Source: Phyto melanocephala (taxonomy: Eukaryota > Arthropoda > Insecta > Diptera > Rhinophoridae). From it: DNA of 64,000 nt. Location of the stretch: positions 87,686,216 through 87,750,215 of the forward strand of contig OW799236.1 of assembly GCA_941918925.1 (NCBI GenBank). Reading direction: 5' to 3'. The notes beneath the pieces are model-generated. The model was given only the letters and a program-made list of their open reading frames with translations, ran no database searches and was not told where the DNA came from. Shown one piece after another: positions 1 to 10,417 of the stretch (the first letter of the stretch is position 1; every line of letters starts with the position of its first letter). The position numbers were made by a program, and so were the translations under genes.

Positions 1-126
1 AAAACAAATATCACTTTTTTTTTATGTGGACAACATCTGAGCATCGAATGAGACCGATCCCATGCCCCAAAAATGTTCCCTCCCAGAGATATGAGCGTTT
101 TAAAAAAGTGAATTCGATGATTCTAA

Positions 127-324
127 GCGCAAATAGAAAGGGACCTAACGGTAAAATTTATTTATTTTCATTTTTTTCCCTACTAAACTAACAAAATAAC
201 GAAACTACAAAAAATTTATTTTTTTCCTTGTGAACAATTTAAAAAAATAGAAAAATCTTTTAATCTTAAAATGGCTCTCCTGAACAAAACCTGTTTTTAC
301 CCTTAGGTCCTTTTCTCTATGCGC
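127..324. repeat. Short inverted-repeat element (MITE-like)
   Basis: The ends are inverted copies of about 28 bp: the left reads GCGCAAATAGAAAGGGACC and the right, on the other strand, reads GCGCATAGAGAAAAGGACC, both running on into TAA-GGTAAAA. The 198-bp body has no coding potential. Similar ends (GCGCACAGAGAAG) appear near 7474 and, inverted, near 9345-9365, so it belongs to a small family. The superfamily is not clear because no target duplication is obvious. Confidence 0.55.
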
Positions 325-760
325 TGTCACATATGTATGTAGCTGTGATATTATTTTAAGAATAATGTTAATGTATGTAACTTAAAGGTTAAATGTAAGT
401 TAAGTTTTATTATTAATATTAGGTTCGTTCGAGAACTCACAAATTTGTACGAATTTGTACAAATTTTTACTGCATTTTACGAAATTGCGTTCGTTTACAC
501 AAACTTGTAGTAAATGAGTGCACAAATAGAGAGCGAAAAGTGAAAGTTCTTGACTGAGTATTTGCAAATTTTTACTACAGAAATTTCTTACAGTAAGATA
601 TAGCAAAACCAAAAAACATATGATTCAAAAGGTAAACAACAAAAGTAAGCAAACAAAAAGTATACAATTTGTGAAAAAAATATTAAAAAAAAGGAAAATC
701 CAAACAAAAGTGCAAAATGTTATTAAATTTAAATTGTTTGTGAAATAAAGTTAGTTAACA
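325..760. other. AT-rich stretch without a recognisable gene
   Basis: I see no gene here. The motif GGTTCGTTCGAG at about 423 recurs at about 868 inside the foldback element and in part at 58928, so a further mobile-element end is likely. Bases 620-760 are A-rich with scattered TAAA and look like a fly 5' leader or plain intergenic DNA. Confidence 0.5.
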
Positions 761-803
761 ATGTCTACGGATGAAATAATGGAACTGCCTGAATCTGGCG
801 CAG
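761..803 (+). CDS. Possible short first coding exon (speculative)
   Basis: An ATG in a good fly context (AACA before it) opens a short acidic reading frame, MSTDEIMELPESGA, followed by CAG|GTGTAC, which could be a weak 5' splice site. Read through without splicing it stops at 817. The upstream A-rich leader resembles a fly 5' UTR. No homologue is recognised, no matching downstream exon is visible, and the left arm of a foldback element begins at about 797, so this may be coincidence. Confidence 0.15.
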
Positions 804-1098
804 GTGTACATACTTAAATACATATTTGCACATATGTATGTACATAGTTCCCATTAAACAACACAATAGGTTCGTTCGAGTACTTTTACTGCACTTTGTA
901 GTAAATGAGTAATTATTTAGTAAATTAAAAATTTTACTCTCAAAAACAGAATTTGTCCAAAAAAGTACTCTAACAGACATTCGTAAAAATTCGTAAGATT
1001 GAAGCAACAGCTGATGGAAAATAAATATTGTGTTATTTAATGGGAACTATGTACATACATATGTGAAAATATGTATGTAAGTATGTATACTTGCGTCA
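797..1098. repeat. Foldback element with arms of about 75 bp
   Basis: The left arm (about 797-871) and right arm (about 1024-1098) are near-perfect inverted copies. Both contain CCCATTAAA or its complement TTTAATGGG, the CATATGTATGTACATAG block, and end in GGCGCAGGTGTACATAC (left) and its inverted match. The 150-bp loop holds a second, weaker inverted pair built on GTTCGAGTACTTTT and AAAAAAGTACTCTAAC. The structure can extrude as a long hairpin, as MITEs and foldback transposons do. It encodes nothing. Confidence 0.7.
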
Positions 1099-1428
1099 TC
1101 AACGTTGAAAAACTACCATAAACATGCAAAAAGTATTTTTTTTGGTCGCCCACAATATTTTCAGTCTCATTTCGTATCAATAGTCACTACATAGTCACTA
1201 CATATACATATATAACAACCTATACCTCAATTAAAATTGAGGGAAAACTAAATAGTTTGGTACTTCTATATTATATAAGTCATTTAACCAAATTTACCTA
1301 ATGCTTATGTATGTTTTCCGGATTAATATCTAACCACTATAGAAAACCCTAAATAATCTTAATTAATTGCCTATTCTTTCTCATTTATACAATCAAACTT
1401 AATCAAATCAAGTTAAATTATAAGAAGT
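1099..1428. other. AT-rich intergenic stretch
   Basis: No gene, repeat end or RNA signature is recognised. It contains short TATG and CATA runs only. Confidence 0.5.
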
Positions 1429-2121
1429 AGCAGTGCTATATTCGGCCGTGCCGAATCTTATATACCCTTCACAACGTGTAGTCATGCAATAACAATTGTT
1501 TGTATCACCCTTCATCTCATATAAAATACATACGTACATATGTATATATTGGTTAATATAAATGTGACATCGAATCCCAGCTGAGCCAAAAAAAATTTAT
1601 TTTATTTAATATATTATTTATATATTTTTTTATTTTTTTATTTTAATTTTTTTAAACATTTTTTTTAAATTTTTTTTAAATTTTTTTTTAATTTTTTTCT
1701 GTAATTTTTTTTATTTTTTTTATTTTTAATATATTTTTTTTTTTGTAATTTTTTTTTTGGTATGTTTTTTACATGTATTTATGTATGTATGTTGTTGTTG
1801 TAATTGTGTAAAAAAACGAGGTGGTCGTGGTTTTTTGCTTATATCTCAGAAAGTTATGGGGCGATTGTTCTGAATTTCAATAGCGATTCATTCCTGGAGA
1901 TTGATACCATATGCAGATCTGAGGAACATATAGTTGCTTCTAAAAGTTGATTTCAACCAACACACGGACAGACGGGCAGACGGTAAGAGCTGAATCGACT
2001 CCTCTATTCATAAGCTTTCAGAAAATATATACTTTATGGGGTCGGAAATGAAAATTGTAGAAATTACAAACGGAATGACAAAGCTATATATACCCTTGTG
2101 CACCACAGGTGAAGGGTATAC
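1429..2121 (+). repeat. THR dispersed repeat, copy 1 (internally inverted)
   Basis: End A palindrome TTCGGCCGTGCCGAA lies at 1441-1455, followed by TATATACCCTTCAC. End B holds the GACGGGCAGACGG tract (about 1970-1983), the ACTTTATGGGGTCGG block (about 2031-2045) and the terminal hairpin TATACCCTTGTGCACC / GGTGAAGGGTATA (about 2089-2120). Unlike all other copies with this interior, the tRNA-like module and its A/T-rich tract run in the same direction as A to B, so the middle (about 1530-1795) is inverted between CATA-type and TATG-type repeats. Confidence 0.85.
1545..1587 (+). repeat. tRNA-like module inside THR copy 1
   Basis: The segment ends GACATCGAATCCCAGCTGAG, with a B-box-like GCATCGAATCC type core, and has a degraded A-box side (TTGGTTAATAT). 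It matches the better preserved modules at 32918-32965 and 50316-50363. It is probably a fossil pol III promoter rather than a tRNA gene, because the anticodon arm is missing. Confidence 0.5.
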
Positions 2122-2523
2122 AAAAAAAAAAAAAACACAGAACTTTAAAGTTTAAACTAATATCAGAGTGAGCATACATCGAAAACCAATAACAAAAACA
2201 GCAAAATTCTTTTACACACATTTACCTACATACATACACAAATTTTCATAAAAAGCTTTCAAAAATCGTACCTACTTATAGTCGGTCGCTTAATTAAAAA
2301 AAAAATAACAACAACAGCGAATAATATTATTATCATCTGTCGAAAAAATAAGAGAAATTGATTTTGTAAATAAAATAATATTTAATTTTTTGATGTTTTT
2401 AATATGCAATTTGAAACGTAATATCTTTTTGCATTCTAAAAAAACAGGCTGCAAACAAAGCTCAATATGTACGTAGATCAGTAGTTTTTTTATATAAACA
2501 AGTTTAGAGCAATTTGAATGTGG
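2122..2523. other. AT-rich stretch upstream of the tRNA gene
   Basis: No gene is seen. Poly-A follows the THR end at 2122, as often found beside repeats. The rest is AT-rich with short CATA runs. Confidence 0.5.
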
Positions 2524-2595
2524 GACTCCGTGGCGCAACGGTAGCGCGTCTGACTCCAGATCAGAAGGTTGCGTGTTCAAATCACGTCGGGGTCA
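2524..2595 (+). tRNA. tRNA:Trp-CCA: tRNA-Trp (anticodon CCA)
   Basis: The 72 bases fold into a full cloverleaf. The acceptor stem GACTCCG pairs with CGGGGTC, with one G-U pair, and A is the discriminator base. The D arm holds the A box TGGCGCAACGGTAGCG. The anticodon stem TCTGA/TCAGA encloses the loop CTCCAGA with anticodon CCA. The T arm GCGTG-TTCAAAT-CACGT carries the B box. No intron and no mismatch that would inactivate it is visible. CCA is added after transcription, as usual in eukaryotes. It matches my memory of the Drosophila tRNA-Trp sequence, which supports a functional gene. It is decoded from internal promoters by RNA polymerase III and stands alone among repeats. Confidence 0.97.
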
Positions 2596-2611
2596 ATCTT
2601 TAGAATTATTG

Positions 2612-2616
2612 TTTTT
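2612..2616 (+). terminator. Pol III terminator of tRNA-Trp
   Basis: A run of five T lies 16 bases after the tRNA 3' end, the usual RNA polymerase III stop signal. Confidence 0.75.
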
Positions 2617-3289
2617 ATTAAATTAATTTTTTTGTTAATTATTATAATAATACAGTAAAAAATCTATTTCAATTTTGAGTTGCATTGTTTTATAACAATA
2701 TGCATTTAATTGTGCACATTTAGGTGCAAATTTAATTATTTAATAATATTTGATTTTTAAGCTAAATTGAATTGAAATTCTGGAAAAACCTTTAAGAAAA
2801 TTACTGTATAATAATTGCTATAACGATGTAGAGCTATGTACGTAGCAGAGTATTGCATATTTAGAGATTATTTTTTTTTCTTTCAGTAAATTAAACAAAA
2901 ACACCCAGTTTAACAATACGAACAGTCGACTGAGCGAAATTCGAACACATTTATGAATAAAAATTTTACGAATATTTATCTAAAATATAGTTTTTAATAA
3001 CATTTTTATTAGAAAAATGTTTTAACTTTAACTAAAAATAAATTCTTCCAATAATTAAAAAAAACTAAATTAAACCAACAAAGCTATCAAGTTATGCAAA
3101 AATTAAAACAAAAATCTACTGTTTTTGGTCCGATTGGTATAAAGAAAAAAACATAAGTAACATTTACAACTAGATTACGGTCGAATGGGTTGATCGCAGA
3201 ACGTGACAGTATAAGTAAAATAATTGATTTTTAAAATGATATAAATACACGTACTTTCTTGACAAACATTTGCTTAGACGTGACAACTA
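2617..3289. other. AT-rich intergenic stretch
   Basis: No gene or repeat is recognised between the tRNA and the Tc1 element. Confidence 0.5.
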
Positions 3290-4864
3290 TACACAGTCAT
3301 ATATATTTACACAAATTAAAAAAATGTTTGAATGTTGAGAAATAAAACAAAATGTTTGAGCTGTTTGAATAAATTTTTAAATGAAATCTACTCAATTATA
3401 ATCCTTAAAATTTACAGTTTATGCTAGTTAAAATTTTTTAAATAAAAACTTAGCGGCTGTTGACTAAAATTACAATTGAAGTCTACGCCTTATCTTTCAA
3501 AATTATTTACACACTTATTTTGTCTGTCAAAGTATTTACACTAAAAAAAACAAAAATAATTAGTAGCCAGTTAAATTTCCTTTAGCATCTATGACAGCTT
3601 GTAGTGTAGCTGGAATAGATACAATTAAATTGCGTACAAACTCGATTTCTAACCTGTTCCAGATATTTATTATTTCATCAATAGTTTTCTCTCCTTTTCG
3701 TTTGTTCATACATTCTCTATTATGTTTAGATCTGGACTCTGGGTGGCCATGGAAGAACATATTGTCCAACTCGTTTTTAAAACGTTGTTGGTAACCATGC
3801 TTTGTGGCATTGATCATTATCATAAAATAATGATCCATAATCTCTGAGCCGCAGTAAAAGTATGCTCATTCAAAATATCTAGATATCCTGCCTGGCTTAA
3901 AGTGTTTTGTATTGGTACTAGATCTCCAAATCCATTGTATGAGACACATTCCCAAAACATTACTGAACCCCCGCCGAAACGATTAAAAGGTTGTACTGCT
4001 TTATGCTTCGATCCTTTGGAAAGGTGCATATACGTTTTTCCAAATGACCCTTCAAATTGAAAAGGGAACTCATCCGTCCATAATAAATTATGCCAGATCT
4101 CCACTGGCTTATCGATATACTCCATGGTAAACTCTAGACGCTTTTTTTTGTTTTTTTTTAAGATATATGTATTACTTTTCTCACGACATAGGTCTTTATA
4201 TCATACGTGCTTAATCTTCTCCGAATTGTGGATTCACTTACAGGGTTTCCAATGAAGTTTTCTGCCTCTGCAGCAACTGCGTATATTTCAAGAATAAAAC
4301 GATCTTCTAGCTTGTTTGTCACATATTTTCGACCAGTTCTGACCCTATTTTGTAGGCTTCCATAGGTTTCTTTCTTCTTTACTAAGTTGTATACTGTTTT
4401 CAAACATATTCCATACTCTTTTCCCAAGCCTGATGCCGAGGAACCCATTCCAAACTTCGTTGCGAAGTTAACTCGCGTTTCGACGGGAATTTCCTTTATT
4501 TTCACCATTTTAAATGTTTTTTTTAGCGACTTTTATATAAATACTAATTTTTATACAGTAAAAATTTGCTAACTATAAGGTTTTTTTTAAAGATTGCAGC
4601 GTTTTTAACTTAATTTCACGAATGTGTAAATACTTTTGACGGACAAAATAAGTGTGTAAATAATTTTGAAAGATAAGGCGTAGACGTCATTTGTAATTTA
4701 AATCAAATTTAAAAAATTTTAACTACCATAAACTGTACATTTTAAGGATTACAATTGAGTAAATTTCATTTGAAAATTTATTCGAAAAGCTCAAACATTT
4801 TGTTTTATTTCTAAACATACAAACATTTTTTTAATTTGTGTAAATTAATATGACTATGTCTGTA
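3290..4864 (-). mobile_element. Decayed Tc1-type transposon with long terminal inverted repeats
   Basis: The element is 1575 bp flanked by TA on both sides (3288-3289 and 4865-4866). The outer ends read TACACAGTCATAT and TACAGACATAGTCATAT, and homology between the two ends continues inward for about 250 bp to GTCTACGCCTTATC and the inner TTATTTTGTC.GTCAAA blocks. Long inverted repeats of this size are known from Minos-like Tc1 elements. The transposase lies between the repeats on the minus strand. Arm divergence and coding lesions show it is dead. Confidence 0.9.
3560..4508 (-). pseudogene. Tc1-family transposase, frameshifted
   Basis: Three minus-strand pieces in three frames make up one transposase. 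4508-4158 is the N-terminal paired-type helix-turn-helix (residues KIKEIPVETRVNF onward, with a basic TGRKYVT linker). 4125-3820 begins the catalytic core with WTDE, the first acidic residue, and GGGSVMFW. 3838-3560 is the C-terminal third. The second acidic residue is visible as YDNDQCHKAW and the third as QSPDLNIIENV, in other frames of the same stretch, about 34 residues apart, so the class is DD34E. At least three frameshifts and in-frame stops, including a Trp to TGA change after IIENV, prevent expression. The joined length of about 340 codons fits the family. Confidence 0.9.
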
Positions 4865-4931
4865 TATTTTTTAATTGTACGGAGTCATTTAAATAAAATT
4901 TGTATTCAATTGTTGACTAGATTCTAATACT

Positions 4932-5052
4932 GGGGCCGAATTACGGCATTCGAACGTGATCGAAATTTGAAAATTCTCATTAGAATCGCTATACCTAAAG
5001 CACAGCGAACTCGATCGTTCGAGTAAAATTTCGATTGTAATCGTACATGACG
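4932..5052. repeat. Palindromic MITE, copy 1
   Basis: It begins GGGGCCGAATTACGGCATTC and shares its full length with the better preserved copy at 42441-42571, including CTAAAGCACAGCG and GATCGTTCGAGTAAAA. The right end is partly decayed (ATGACGG). It has no coding potential. Confidence 0.75.
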
Positions 5053-5054
5053 GT

Positions 5055-5640
5055 GATGGGTGTTGTCAGATTCGGCACGGCCGAATGTAGCACACTTTTT
5101 TTATTTCCGAGCCCGTCTTTGAATTTGAACTTTTACATAAGATTAAAAAATTAATTAAAAATTACTCATTTTGATGGGTATAATGGATTATAGGTATTTT
5201 GTTTCGGACGCCATCTGGGATTTCAACGCTTTGATGGTTTACTGTATTCTATTGGTCAAGCTCATGCTAATATTAAGGGGGTTGAAGTGGGAATAATTTT
5301 TATTAAATTTATTGTACGCCGTTTTGTAGTTGCAGCTATCTTAGATTTTAAATATTTTATAGTGCATTAACTTCCGCTTATCAAGCTCAGTTTTGTTCAG
5401 CAGTAATTTTAAGCCCTACAGATTGATTGTACCGATGGTTATGGGACAATTGTGTTGGATTTCAATACCGATTCATTCGCCTATATTTCCAAAAAATTGA
5501 TAACACAGAAAGATGTCTGCAACATTAACACACGGATCATAAGCTTTCAGAGGATTTTAAAAATAAATATTGTAGAAATTACAAAGGGAATGACAAAGAT
5601 ATGAATATCTTTGGCACCACAGTTATTGCGTATAGAAAGT
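5055..5640 (+). repeat. THR fragment, rearranged
   Basis: An inverted end A palindrome (TTCGGCACGGCCGAA, about 5071-5085) directly abuts a body in the other orientation: CGGACGCCATCTGGGA, TCTATTGGTCAAGC, the CACACGGATCATAAGCTTTC end and GAAATTACAAAGGGAATGAC. The block has diverged strongly and the B hairpin is degraded. Confidence 0.65.
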
Positions 5641-5789
5641 TATATTTACGAACTTTGAGTATTGTACATCTATTTTGTCGATTTTATGACATTTTAAATT
5701 TTAAGTAAGCATTGTGCGTTGTAAATTTTCATACAATTTGTTCTGTAACTCCTTTCGCGACATACGGACTTGAACAACCAGGACATTAA

Positions 5790-5880
5790 ATACCCTTTGG
5801 GGTCTAAAATAAATATTTCGATGTGTTACAAACGGAATGCTAAAACAAATATAAGCCCAACAAATTTTTTTAATGCTGTG
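5790..5880. repeat. THR end B fragment of the 54563 subtype
   Basis: The stretch TTTGGGGTCTAAAATAAATA, TTCGATGTGTTACAAACGGA matches the end B region of the copy at 54563-56423. Nothing else of that copy is present here. Confidence 0.6.
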
Positions 5881-6856
5881 CATGAAAAGTTTTAAATTTT
5901 CCAACTAAAGATTGTTCTGCATTAAAATCATAATTTGTTTTTCGAAATGGCTACGTAATTTCCCATTGTTCTCCTCTACAATGTTATGCGCTTACATAGA
6001 TTTATATTTATATAATGAACTCTTTTGTTATAATCAGTCTATCTATCTAATACTATATGTTTACAAATTTAAAACTGACTCGAATTTAGATTAAATATCG
6101 CTGTGCAACATTTTAATAAATTTTTAGTTATTCTTAGACAAACAAAAACTTTCCTTGGTGAATAAACAGAAAATATATTCACTTGCACATTTTCTGCCAA
6201 CATATGTTATAAAGCAGTACTACAACGACACTATTATTATTTTTTTTTAAGCATACATACTTATGTTACGGCAAAATTCATTAAATGTTTGCGCAAACAA
6301 AAGTTTATTGTTTAAAGCGTTTGTTGTCATACACTGGCTTAAAAAGGTCCTAACAATGTAACACGTTATATTTGTATTTGTATGAAAAAAAAGATAATAA
6401 TAAAACTAAAGCGAAACTTTCAAACCACATGTTATTGTTTGAACATGATGATGTAGTCATTTCTAAAAGTTCCGACAATACACACACTTTCTCATGAATG
6501 CATCCTAAATTACTTGCATACACGTGCATATTTACATAAAACATAAATAGTTAAAGCATCCAACTATGAGTGTACTTTCCTTTCACATGCAAACACTAAC
6601 TCTTTCTTTTATTCTTTTGTATTTTAATATTTTTATAATATTATTTTCTAACAAAATGCAGTTTTATGTTTGAAGATAAGAATGGTCCTTCAAAAAGGGG
6701 ACTTTTATTGTAGTGTTATAACCAGTTTTTGCCTTTTCATATTCTGCAAAACTGTACAATTCACATTTCACTATATGGACAAACTTTCTGTGGGTGTGCG
6801 TGTGTGAGTGTAAATAGAACTCGTAGTAAGCACGCTCCGCTAGAGCACACATGTAT
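5881..6856. other. AT-rich intergenic stretch
   Basis: No gene is seen. Reading frames here are short, lack homology and have no consistent codon pattern. Confidence 0.5.
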
Positions 6857-7386
6857 AGGTGAATTCACCCATTTGTTCTGAACAAAATTTTTTCCGGAGA
6901 ATAACATTTTTTACTGAGAGTTTTCTGCAGAACGATTCACCCATTTAAGAAAATTTGTCCGAAAAAACAAAGCTGCCATATAATATAAAAATGCAAACAG
7001 TTGTACAAAGTGGCAGCACAGCTAGCAAACTATGTAAATAAATACAAATGTAAAGTATTTAATTAAAATATATGTGAAGAAAATGTCGGATAGAAGAAAA
7101 CTAAAATTATTATTTTTAATTGAAGTGCATAAAGTCAATTTGTTTGCAAAAGAAATTTATAAAAAAAAAATCGAAAATAAAAAGAGTCGCTCCTATTTCA
7201 TTCCATAAACCCTGTTTTAAATAATTATTTTTGCATGCACTATTGCTCATGTCATACAAACATTCTCTTCCTGTTTTTTTTAATTCTTCTGAACAAAAAA
7301 ATCTCTTTCTCTCTCAAAAGTAAAACATCAAACTCAATATAAAAAAAAATTTGTTCTGAACTAAAATTTTATGGGTGAATCCAGCT
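6857..7386. repeat. MITE-like element with GGTGAATTCACCCAT ends
   Basis: The left end GGTGAATTCACCCAT and right end ATGGGTGAATCCAGC are inverted matches, followed inward by TGTTCTGAAC on both sides. A third copy of the end motif, GATTCACCCAT, lies inside at about 6932, which suggests one copy inserted into another or a duplicated end. The interior is AT-rich and non-coding. Confidence 0.55.
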
Positions 7387-8149
7387 TATGTGTTTACATA
7401 GCCATCTAAAAAACTTATTTTTGCTTTATTTGCAGAGAGTATTTATTAATAAAAGAATACCGTTTAAATGTGACAGCGCACAGAGAAGTATTTGACCTAA
7501 AAAACTGGCTAAAAAGGCAAAACTATTTTACATTATATTGTAAATTTTGAAGACTTTTAGTTGCGATTTGTAGCTCTGAGACCCTGCTAAAGTGAAAAGC
7601 GAAGAAAATTATATGAGATTTAAATGTTTTTTTCGGTTTTTGGATGTTTATATGATATTTTTTTGCGGCTAAATGAATAAAGGTTTAACAATGATTTTTT
7701 TTCGTAGAAAGGTTTGATCAAATCTTATTTAAAAAAGAAAAATAATTTTAAATATGTAGAATATTCATGTCGAAACAATTCGTTCAAAAGCTAAAAAAAA
7801 AATTATACACTTTTTTTGCAAAAAAAGAAAAAGAAGAGGTTTTTGAAAGTGCGGTTAGCATCTCTACGAATTATGTTTGATACCAAAATAAAATCTTGAA
7901 TCTCTAATCTTAGAAACAAAACAAAAAGTGTGCGCAGGTTTGCGCCATTATTTTTGACGATTTTTTAAAATTTTTTACATTTCTTCTATTTTTGCTCATC
8001 AGGTACTTTTTCTAATACATTTATATCGTCATAAACTTTAATATATTTTGAATTATTATTGATTTCAACTGTTATTCACATCACTTTTAACACTTCACAA
8101 TGTTAATACCTGCCTGTAATTATAAATTTGAAAAATTCTTTATTATCGA
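7387..8149. other. AT-rich stretch with one repeat end
   Basis: No gene is seen. At 7470-7510, GACAGCGCACAGAGAAG followed by an AAAACTGGCTAAAA block matches, inverted, 9300-9370 (GCTGCACAGAGGAGTATTTG). These may be the two ends of an old element of about 1.9 kb, or two copies of the family seen at 127-324. Confidence 0.4.
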
Positions 8150-8625
8150 TAATAGTTATAAGGGAGTATCCCACACATCCCCATAAGGGTTATTTTTATA
8201 TACCTGCTCTACAAAACATTATATGTTAAAAAAATAAATATTCATACCTTATAAGAATAATTATTAAAAGCATTAATCACAAAAATAAGTTTACAAAAAA
8301 TAAATACAGGTACATAAAAAATCCGGGCACCCAGGTATCAGGCTACCATCCAATTATCAGAAGAAGCTGTCGAGGCCAGAACTAAGCGCTTAGGTTGAAA
8401 AGGAGGGGTATAAAAGCCCAAACCCATGACAGGTATGCACTTATGCCCAATTGGCATGACTAAGCGCTTACGATAATATCGCAGAAGCGATACAAATCGA
8501 GATGTCTTCTATAGGTTATATCTGAGCAGTGACTCTTATATAATCTGCAGTACGTAAAGAGAACGGATTAATAAAAAATCTTTTTCATCAGAAACCATCA
8601 CATTTCTTCTTCCTAATTCCATAAT
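8150..8625 (+). repeat. LTR-like repeat segment (tentative)
   Basis: This segment has higher GC than its surroundings and carries a TATA box in GGGGTATAAAAGCCC (about 8405-8419) and a downstream AATAAA (about 8570), the layout of an LTR promoter and polyadenylation signal. Part of it (ATGCCCAATTGGCAT with the TATA region) recurs inverted at 51826-51900. Clear TG...CA ends and a target duplication are not seen, so the LTR call is uncertain. Confidence 0.35.
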
Positions 8626-8864
8626 AATTATTAAAGAATTTTTATTAGTTTAACTTTTCCGTATATTAAGTATAAAATAATAAAAAAAAATGCTGTTTCA
8701 TAAGAGCCTTACAATTTTAAAATTTTTTGTTTTAATTATTATTTATAATTATAATTATAATATTTATACCGACTTTTATTCCTGAGGAATGTGGCTTTTG
8801 GAAAAATCTTAAAAATTTAAACTTTTTGGTTCTTTAATTTTTTTATTGAATTTTTAAAACAAAA

Positions 8865-9235
8865 AACGTCGACGAATTTTGCAGGAAAAATTTTGTTTTT
8901 CGACATTAAATTTTTAATAACTCCGAAATAGTAATAGATAGAAAAGAAATGTGTTTAAGCATAATTTTCCGGTGCATCTTCCAATCCTCCTCCTATTGAA
9001 ATCGGAGAATCCGTTTTCAAGTTATGACAAAATATATTAGGCACCCCAACGATTTAGGGGGTGAAATAAGCCACGCCTTTAAAAGAAAACCCTTACGTAC
9101 TAGAGAAAAACGGAAAACAGATTTGAATTAAGGACATCAAAATCCATATGGTCCACATACTTTTATTTCTAGGAGATGAAAAAAAATTTTTTTTTTGCGC
9201 AGTGTACTTTCGTTGCGCAGTGTAATTTTTTCAAA
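8865..9235. repeat. Partial copy of the foldback family seen at 13341-13904
   Basis: Shared blocks include CATCAAAATCCATAT, GGTCCACATA, a C-rich GCACCCC...TTTAGGGG segment and the terminal GCGCAGTGTA. Only the right half of the foldback is present. The end motif GCGCAGTGTA occurs twice in a row (9199 and 9215), as if two ends abut. Confidence 0.6.
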
Positions 9236-9759
9236 ATCTGCCACTAGATTTCTTACGTCATACTACACCTAAAACTATCAAAAAACTAGAACTTTGAATT
9301 CAAAAAACACGTTTAATAATTTTGGCCAGCTTTTCAGCGCAAATACTCCTCTGTGCAGCGTTCGTGATTGATGTTTACCAAAATTAATTTGGTCACACAA
9401 TGAAAATAAAAGAAGCCATTTATTCCGCAAAAGGTACACAAACGTGCGTTGAATTTCTACGTGTGTGGACAAACCAGGGAACGAAAATGGCTTTTATGAT
9501 TTTGTACCAAGTTAAAAAACAAAATGTACTTGTTACGCCATGACGGTACCATTTTTTTTTTATATTTCATTAAGAAATATACTTAACAAAAAAATATAAA
9601 CTAAACAAAAATGTTTATAAAAATTCAGAAGTATATAAGAAAAAAACAGAAACTAAACAAAAATGTGTATAAAAATCCAGTATACAATAAAAAATATTAA
9701 ATATTACATTCATAGGTACATACATACGTAGAGATTTTTTATTTAACAAATTTTATTTA
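9236..9759. other. AT-rich stretch, no gene
   Basis: Contains the inverted repeat end noted under 7387-8149 and otherwise nothing recognisable. Confidence 0.4.
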
Positions 9760-10245
9760 TTAAATACTTTTCGATAATAAATTTTCTGTTATTTTAAAAT
9801 TAAAGCAACAAGAATTTGTTGACTTCAATAAATCTTTGGTTGGCATCAAATTTGAAACAGTAGAAACGTGTAGTCTATTTCTTTCCTTTGTTTTAATTAG
9901 GATTTGGAAAGAAAAAACTCGACGTTCGACGTTGGCCGAGGAATGCGGAATAGACAGAATTCCTCTTACAATTCTTGAAATATCTGGGAACATTTAATTA
10001 ATTTTTCATCTGTGATATTTTCGACCAAATATAGGAAATATTTGAATCTTTGTGCGATCTAAGTCCAATGAAATTGGCTAGTGCTCTGTACTGATTATTT
10101 ATTGCTTCAATATTTGTTTGTTTGTGTAGAAACATTTTCACCAGAAGAGGTACTATTGAATTAGTTTCTCCCATAATAACTTTTTCTGGAGTAAACTTAT
10201 CGAACCAATTTAGTACTTCATTATTAAAGTCTCTCTTACATGCCT
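9760..10245 (-). pseudogene. hAT transposase C-terminal remnant
   Basis: The minus strand from about 10230 reads NNEVLNWFDKFTPEK, then a stop after KISQMKN and a frameshift. It resumes as MFPDISRIVRGILSIPHSSA, NVERRVFSF and TKERNRL. The IP.S.A.VER.FS...KT..RN pattern is the signature of the hAT dimerisation domain at the transposase C terminus. The RNase H-like core and the BED finger are absent. An in-frame stop, a frameshift and truncation at about 10245 show it is a fossil. It could equally be a decayed domesticated hAT gene, but no evidence of selection is visible. Confidence 0.75.
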
Positions 10246-10283
10246 ACGAATCATAAGTAAAATAAAATACATGTAACAACAGC

Positions 10284-10409
10284 CAAGGCGAATTCATGTA
10301 CCAGGTGGTGCCAAATTAACAGGTGATTTTTGTAAGAAGTTTGCAATAAAGTACTAGGCAGATTTTGTTGTTGCAGACTTGACACCACCTGGTATATGAA
10401 TTCGCTTTG
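10284..10409. mobile_element. 126-bp hAT-type MITE with 8-bp target duplication
   Basis: The ends CAAGGCGAATTCATGTACC and, inverted, CAAAGCGAATTCATATACC continue as AGGTGGTGYCAA, giving arms of about 31 bp. The perfect 8-bp direct repeat ACAACAGC flanks the element (10276-10283 and 10410-10417). Eight-base duplications are typical of hAT transposition. Arm identity is high, so the insertion is fairly recent. Confidence 0.85.
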
Positions 10410-10417
10410 ACAACAGC

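Noticed and set aside
2290..2580. 96-residue minus-strand frame
   Set aside because: It runs antisense through the tRNA-Trp gene and AT-rich flank; the tRNA explains the sequence.
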